NCBI GenBank assembly: GCA_030765065.1
Contig: CM060985.1
Location: 4,278,001-4,342,000, forward strand
DNA: 64,000 bases
Direction: 5' to 3'
Source: Deroplatys truncata
Lineage: Eukaryota > Arthropoda > Insecta > Mantodea > Mantidae
Part shown: positions 56,901-64,000 of the stretch, piece after piece
Numbering within the stretch: position 1 is the first letter of the stretch
How the letters are laid out: the number at the start of each line of letters is the position of its first letter
Notes under the pieces: generated by a model
Told to the model about the DNA's origin: nothing
The model's database searches: none
Seen by the model: the letters and a program-made list of their open reading frames with translations, nothing else
Position numbers and translations under genes: made by a program

Positions 56901-59900
56901 TAATATCTTTAATGTTTTATTTGTTTCCGCAGCCAAAATATGAAGTTGTGTTTATTACTAGCTGACATACCTGATGTTGAGACTAACTTAACATCTTTAC
57001 TGTTTTATTTGTTTCCACAGTCACAATATGAAGTTGTGTTTATTATTTGCTGACATATCTGATGTTGTGACTAACTTAATATCTTTATTGTTTTATTTGT
57101 TTCCACAGTCAAAATATGAAGTTGTGTTTATTATTCGCTGACATATATGATGTTGTGATTAACTTAATATCTTTACTGTTTTATTTGTTTCCACAGTCAC
57201 AATATGAAGTTGTGTTTATTATTCGCTGACATATCTGATGTTGTGATTAACTTAATATCTTTACTGTTTTATTTGTTTCCACAGTCAAATATGAAGTTGT
57301 GTTTATTATTAGCTGACATATCTGATGTTGTGACTAACTTAATATCTTTACTGTTTAATTTGTTTTCACAGTAACAATATGAAGTTGTGTTTATTATTCG
57401 CTGACATATCTGATGTTGTGACTAACTTAATATCTTTACTGTTTTATTTGTTTCCACAGTCACAATATGAAGTTGTGTTTATTATTCGCTAACATATCTG
57501 ATGTTGTGACTAACTTAATATCTTTACTGTTTTATTTGTTTCCACAGTCACAATATGAAATTGTGTTTATTACTAGCTGACATACCTAATGTTGTGACTA
57601 ACTTAATATCTCTACTGTTTTATTTGTTTCCACAGTTACAATATGAAGTTGTGTTTATTATTCGCTGACATATCTGATGTTGTGACTAAGTTAATATCTT
57701 TACTGTTTTATTTGTTTCCACAGTTACAATATGAAGTTGTGTTTAATATTTGCTGACATATCTGATGTTGTGCTAACCTAATATCTTTAATGTTTTATTT
57801 GTTTCCGCAGCCAAAATATGAAGTTGTGTTTATTACTAGCTGACATACCTGATGTTGAGACTAACTTAACATCTTTACTGTTTTATTTGTTTACACAGTC
57901 ACAATATGAAGTTGTGTTTATTATTAGCTGACATACCTGATGTTGTGACTAACTTAACAGCTTACTCTTTAATTGTTTACACAGTCAAAATATGAAGTTG
58001 TGTTTATTATTAGCTGATATCTGATATGACTAACTTAATATCTTTATTGTTTTATATGTTTACACAGTCACAATATGAAGTTGTGTTTATTACTAGCTGA
58101 CACACCTGATGTTGTGACTAACTTAATATCTTTACTGTTTTATTTGTTTACACAGTCACAATATGAAGTCACGTTTATTATTAGCTGACGAACTTGATGT
58201 TGTGACGAACTTAACATCTTTACTGTTTTATTTGTTTTCACAGTCACAATATGAAGTTGTGTTTATTACTAGCTGACATACCTGATGTTGTGACTAACTT
58301 CACATCTTTACTGTTTTTTTTGTTTACACAGTCACAATATGAAGTTGTGTTTATTACTATGTGACATACCTGATGTTGTGACTAACTTAATATCTTTACT
58401 GTTTTATTTGTTTACATGGTCACAATATGAAGTTGTGTTTATTACTAGTTGACATACCTGATGTTGTGACTAACTTAACGTCCTTACTGTTTTATTTGTT
58501 TACAGAGTCACAATATGAAGTTGTGTTTATTATTAGCTGACATACCTGATGTTGTGACTAACTTAACGTCCTTACTGTTTTATTTGTTTACACAGTCACA
58601 ATATGAAGTTGTGTTTATTATTAGCTGGTATACCTGATGTTGTGACTAACTTAACATCCTTACTGTTTTATTTGTTTACACAGTCACAATATGAAGTTGT
58701 GTTTATTATTAGCTGATATACCTGATGTTGTGACTAACTTAACGTCATTACTGTTTTATTTGTTTACACAGTCACAATATGAAGTTGTGTTTATTATTAG
58801 CTGATAAACCTGATGTTGTGACTAACTTAACATCCTTACTGTTTTATTTGTTTACACAGTCACAATATGAAGTTGTGTTTATTATTACTTGATTTACCTG
58901 ATGTTGTGACGAACTTAACATCTTTACTGTTTTATTTGTTTACACAGTCACAATATGAAGTTGTGTTTATTATTCGTTGACATATCTGATGTTGTGACTA
59001 ACTTAATATCTTTACTGTTTTATTTGTTTCCACAGTCACAATATGAAGTTGTGTTTATTATTCGCTGACATATCTGATGATGTGACTAACTTTATATCTT
59101 TACTGTTTTATTTGTTTCCACAGTCACAATATGAAGTTGTGTTTATTATTCGCTGACATATCTGATGTTGTGATTAACTTAATATCTTTACTGTTTTATT
59201 TGTTTCCACAGTCACAATATGAAGTTGTGTTTACTATTCGCTGACATATCTGATATTGTGACTAATATAATATCTTTACTGTTTTATTTGTTTCCACAGT
59301 CACAATATGAAGTTGTGTTTATTATTCGCTGACATATCTGATGTTGTGACTAACTTAACATCTTTACTGTTTTATTTGTTTCCACAGTCACAATATGAAC
59401 TTGTGTTTATTATTAGCTGACGTACTTGATGTTGTGACTAACTTAATATCTTTACTGTTTTAATTGTTTACACGGTCACAATATGAAGTTGTGTTTATTA
59501 TTAGCTGACACACCTGATGTTGTGACTAACTTAATATCTTTACTGTTTTATTTGTTTACATAGCCACAATATGAAGCTGTGTTTATTACTAGCTGACATA
59601 CCTGATGTTGTGACTAACTTAATATCTTTACTGTTTTATTTGTATACACAGTCACAATATGAAGTTGTGTTTATTATTAGCTGATATACCTGATGTTGTG
59701 ACTAACTTAACATCCTTACTGTTTTATTTGTTTACACAGTCACAATATGAAGTTGTGTTTATTATTCGCTGACATATCTGATGTTGTGACTAACTTAACA
59801 TCCTTACTGTTTTATTTGTTTACACAGTCACAATATGAAGTTGTGTTTATTATTACTTGATATACCTGATGTTGTGACTAACTTAAAATCCGTACTGTTT

Positions 59901-62900
59901 TATTTGTTTCCACAGTTACAATATGAAGTTGTGTTTATTATTCGCTGACATATCTGATGTTGTGACTAACTTAATATCTTTACTGTTTTATTTGTTCCCA
60001 CAGTCACAATATGAAGTTGTGTTTATCATTCGCTGACATATCTGATGTTGTGACTAACTTAATATCTTTACTGTTTTATTTGTTTCCACAGTCACAATAT
60101 GAAGTTGTGTTTATTATTCGCTGACATATCTGATGTTGTGATTAACTTAATATCTTTACTGTTTTATTTGTTTCCACAGTCACAATATGAAGTTGTGTTT
60201 ATTATTTGCTGACATATCTAATGTTGTGACTAACTTAATATCCTTTACTGTTTTATTTGTTTCCACAGTCACAATATGAATTTGTGTTTATTATTCGCTG
60301 ACATATCTGATGCTGTGACTAACTTAATATCTTTACTGTTTTATTTGTTTCCACAGTCACAATATGAAGTTGTGTTTATTATTTGCTGACATATCTGATG
60401 TTGTGACTAACTTAATATCTTTATTGTTTTATTTGTTTCCACAGTCAAAATATGAAATTGTGTTTATTATTCGCTGACATATATGATGTTGTGATTAACT
60501 TAATATCTTTACTGTTTTATTTGTTTCCACAGTCACAATATGAAGTTGTGTTTATTATTCGCTGACATATCTGATGTTGTGATTAACTTAATATCTTTAG
60601 TGTTTTATTTGTTTCCACAGTCAAATATGAAGTTGTGTTTATTATTAGCTGACATATCTGATGTTGTGACTAACTTAATATCTTTACTGTTTAATTTGTT
60701 TTCACAGTCACAATATGAAGTTGTGCTTATTATTAGCTGACATATCTGATGTTGTGACTAACTTAATATCTTTACTGTTTTATTTGTTTCCACAGTCACA
60801 ATATGAAGTTGTGTTTATTATTCGCTAACATATCTGATGTTGTGACTAACTTAATATCTTTACTGTTTTATTTGTTTCCACAGTCACAATATGAAATTGT
60901 GTTTATTACTAGCTGACATACCTAATGTTGTGACTAACTTAATATCTCTACTGTTTTATTTGTTTCCACAGTTACAGTATGAAGTTGTGTTTATTATTCG
61001 CTGACATATCTGATGTTGTGACTAAGTTAATATCTTTACTGTTTTATTTGTTTCCACAGTTACAATATGAAGTTGTGTTTAATATTTGCTGACATATCTG
61101 ATGTTGTGCTAACTTAATATCTTTAATGTTTTATTTGTTTCCACAGCCAAAATATGAAGTTGTGTTTATTACTAGCTGACATACCTGATGTTGAGACTAA
61201 CTTAACATCTTTACTGTTTTATTTGTTTACACAGTCACAATATGAAGTTGTGTTTATTATTAGCTGACATACCTGATGTGACTAACTTAACATCTTACTC
61301 TTTTAATTGTTTACACAGTCACAATATGAAGTTGTGTTTATTATTAGCTGAAATCTGATGTGACTAACTTAATATCTTTACTGTTTTATATGTTTACACA
61401 GTCACAATATGAAGTTGTGTTTATTACTAGCTGACACACCTGATGTTGTGACTAACTTAATATCTTTACTGTTTTATTTGTTTACACAGTCACAATATGA
61501 AGTCACGTTTATTATTAGCTGACGTACTTGATGTTGTGACTAACTTAACATCTTTACTGTTTTATTTGTTTTCACAGTCACAATATGAAGTTGTGTTTAT
61601 TACTAGCTGACATACCTGATGTTGTGACTAACTTCACATCTTTACTGTTTTATTTGTTTACAGAGTCACAATATGAAGTTGTGTTTATTACTAGGTGACA
61701 TACCTGATGTTGTGACTAACTTAATATCTTTACTGTTTTATTTGTTTACATGGTCACAATATGAAGTTGTGTTTATTATTAGCTGACATACCTGATGTTG
61801 TGACTAACTTAACGTCCTTACTGTTTTATTTGTTTACAGAGTCACAATATGAAGTTGTGTTTATTATTAGCTGAGATACCTGATGTTGTGACTAACTTAA
61901 CGTCCTTACTGTTTTATTTGTTTACACAGTCACAATATGAAGTTGTGTTTATTATTAGCTGGTATACCTGATGTTGTGACTAACTTAACATCCTTACTGT
62001 TTTATTTGTTTACACAGTCACAATATGAAGTTGTGTTTATTATTAGCTGACATACCTGATGTTGTGACTAACTTAACGTCATTACTGTTTTATTTGTTTA
62101 CACAGTCACAATATGAAGTTGTGTTTATTATTAGCTGATAAACCTGATGTTGTGACTGACTTAACATCCTTACTGTTTTATTTGTTTACACAGTCACAAT
62201 ATGAAGTTGTGTTTATTATTACTTGATATACCTGATGTTGTGACGAACTTAACATCCTTACTGTTTTATTTGTTTACACAGTCACAATATGAAGTTGTGT
62301 TTATTATTCGTTGACATATCTGATGTTGTGACTAACTTAATATCTTTACTGTTTTATTTGTTTCCACAGTCACAATATGAAGTTGTGTTTATTATTCGCT
62401 GACATATCTGATGATGTGACTAACTTAATATCTTTACTGTTTTATTTGTTTCCACAGTCACAATATGAAGTTGTGTTTATTATTCGCTGACATATCTGAT
62501 GTTGTGATTAACTTAATATCTTTACGGTTTTATTTGTTTCCACAGTCACAATATGAAGTTGTGTTTATTATTCGCTGACATATCTGATATTGTGACGAAC
62601 TTAACATCCTTACTGTTTTATTTGTTTACACAGTCACAATATGAAGTTGTGTTTATTATTCGTTGACATATCTGATGTTGTGACTAACTTAATATCTTTA
62701 CTGTTTTATTTGTTTCCACAGTCACAATATGAAGTTGTGTTTATTATTCGCTGACATATCTGATGATGTGACTAACTTTATATCTTTACTGTTTTATTTG
62801 TTTCCACAGTCACAATATGAAGTTGTGTTTATTATTCGCTGACATATCTGATGTTGTGATTAACTTAATATCTTTACTGTTTTATTTGTTTCCACAGTCA

Positions 62901-64000
62901 CAATATGAAGTTGTGTTTACTATTCGCTGACATATCTGATATTGTGACTAACTTAATATCTTTACTGTTTTATTTGTTTCCACAGTCACAATATGAAGTT
63001 GTGTTTATTATTCGCTGACATATCTGATGTTGTGACTAACTTAACATCTTTACTGTTTTATTTGTTTCCACAGTCACAATATGAACTTGTGTTTATTATT
63101 AGCTGACGTACTTGATGTTGTGACTAACTTAATATCTTTACTGTTTTAATTGTTTACACGGTCACAATATGAAGTTGTGTTTATTATTAGCTGACACACC
63201 TGATGTTGTGACTAACTTAATATCTTTACTGTTTTATTTGTTTACATAGCCACAATATGAAGCTGTGTTTATTACTAGCTGACATACCTGATGTTGTGAC
63301 TAACTTAATATCTTTACTGTTTTATTTGTATACACAGTCACAATATGAAGTTGTGTTTATTATTAGCTGATATACCTGATGTTGTGACTAACTTAACATC
63401 CTTACTGTTTTATTTGTTTACACAGTCACAATATGAAGTTGTGTTTATTATTACTTGATATACCTGATGTTGTGACTAACTTAAAATCCGTACTGTTTTA
63501 TTTGTTTCCACAGTTACAATATGAAGTTGTGTTTATTATTCGCTGACATATCTGATGTTGTGACTAACTTAATATCTTTACTGTTTTATTTGTTCCCACA
63601 GTCACAATATGAAGTTGTGTTTATCATTCGCTGACATATCTGATGTTGTGACTAACTTAATATCTTTACTGTTTTATTTGTTTCCACAGTCACAATATGA
63701 AGTTGTGTTTATTATTCGCTGACATATCTGATGTTGTGATTAACTTAATATCTATACTGTTTTATTTGTTTCCACAGTCACAATATGAAGTTGTGTTTAT
63801 TATTCGCTGACATATCTAATGTTGTGACTAACTTAATATCCTTTACTGTTTTATTTGTTTCCACAGTCACAATATGAATTTGTGTTTATTATTCGCTGAC
63901 ATATCTGATGCTGTGACTAACTTAATATCTTTACTGTTTTATTTGTTTCCACAGTCACAATATGAAGTTGTGTTTATTATTTGCTGACATATCTGATGTT
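50988..64000 (+). repeat. 88-bp satellite array (about 148 units, runs off the window)
   Basis: The unit, counted from CACAATATGAAGTTGTGTTT, is 88 bp (for example 51057 to 51145) with rare 80-89-bp variants. Each unit contains GACTAACTTAATATC, a T-rich tract TTTATTTGTTTCCACAG and then TCACAATATGAAG. That is, it has branch point, pyrimidine tract and AG of a 3' splice site, followed by an ATG. TTGTGAC and GTCACAA form a 7-bp inverted repeat around this block. Sub-blocks are repeated at long range: positions about 57283-62500 resemble DNA about 3.34 kb earlier or later. Only where 87-bp units occur (near 60540-60740) do frames join into a longer ORF. That ORF is not a gene. Confidence 0.96.

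Noticed and set aside
60540..60740. 66-codon ORF MKLCLLFADI... as a gene
   Set aside because: It results from two 87-bp units that happen to stay in frame within the 88-bp satellite.

Overview
This window looks like gene-poor nuclear DNA from an animal with a large, repeat-rich, AT-rich genome, most likely an insect or other arthropod. The reasons are an arthropod-style LTR retrotransposon, a Polinton/Maverick (adintovirus-like) element, a tRNA-related SINE, a deleted mariner-type element, and no bacterial-style gene organisation. The species cannot be named from the sequence. I see no intact conventional host gene, tRNA or rRNA. Nearly all of the window is mobile DNA or satellite DNA.

Layout: (1) 1-3736, most of a gag-only LTR retrotransposon (5' LTR cut by the window edge, duplicated primer-binding site, coiled-coil Gag-like ORF, no pol, polypurine tract, complete 3' LTR). 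(2) 3737-4936, ten 120-bp tandem repeats starting exactly at the LTR end, followed by a short coding-like piece with a splice-donor-like end (4886-5143). (3) 5152-11955, about 64 copies of a 107-bp satellite. (4) 11956-17105, AT-rich DNA with copies of a dispersed repeat (called DR1 here) and a tRNA-related SINE. (5) 17106-21362, about 85 copies of a 45/50/51-bp satellite with higher-order structure. (6) 21363-29533, more DR1 copies, including a foldback pair, and a 401-bp mariner-type deletion derivative. (7) 29540-45731, a 16,192-bp Polinton-like element with AG...CT ends and a perfect 6-bp target-site duplication (AATGAC). (8) 45738-50987, more DR1 copies. (9) 50988 to the window end, about 148 copies of an 88-bp satellite.

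The Polinton-like element is the most notable object. Its ends are not ordinary short terminal inverted repeats. Both flanks are the same 6.4-kb segment in opposite orientation (29540-35946 and 39362-45731), around a 3.4-kb unique centre. Each arm holds the same gene remnants: a two-exon small protein gene (intact on the right, frameshifted on the left), a second ORF, a 49-residue ORF, and a frameshifted N-terminal piece of what looks like a major capsid protein. The centre holds a protein like the adenovirus/adintovirus core protein pX with an internally duplicated module, a 21-bp minisatellite, and a BED-finger-like ORF with one internal stop. No DNA polymerase B, integrase, ATPase or protease was found. 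The element therefore looks like a mirror-ended defective genome, as can form during protein-primed replication, that was inserted in trans.

The satellites account for roughly 40% of the window. The 88-bp satellite is unusual because each unit resembles a complete 3' splice site (branch point, pyrimidine tract, CAG) enclosed by a 7-bp inverted repeat and followed by an ATG.
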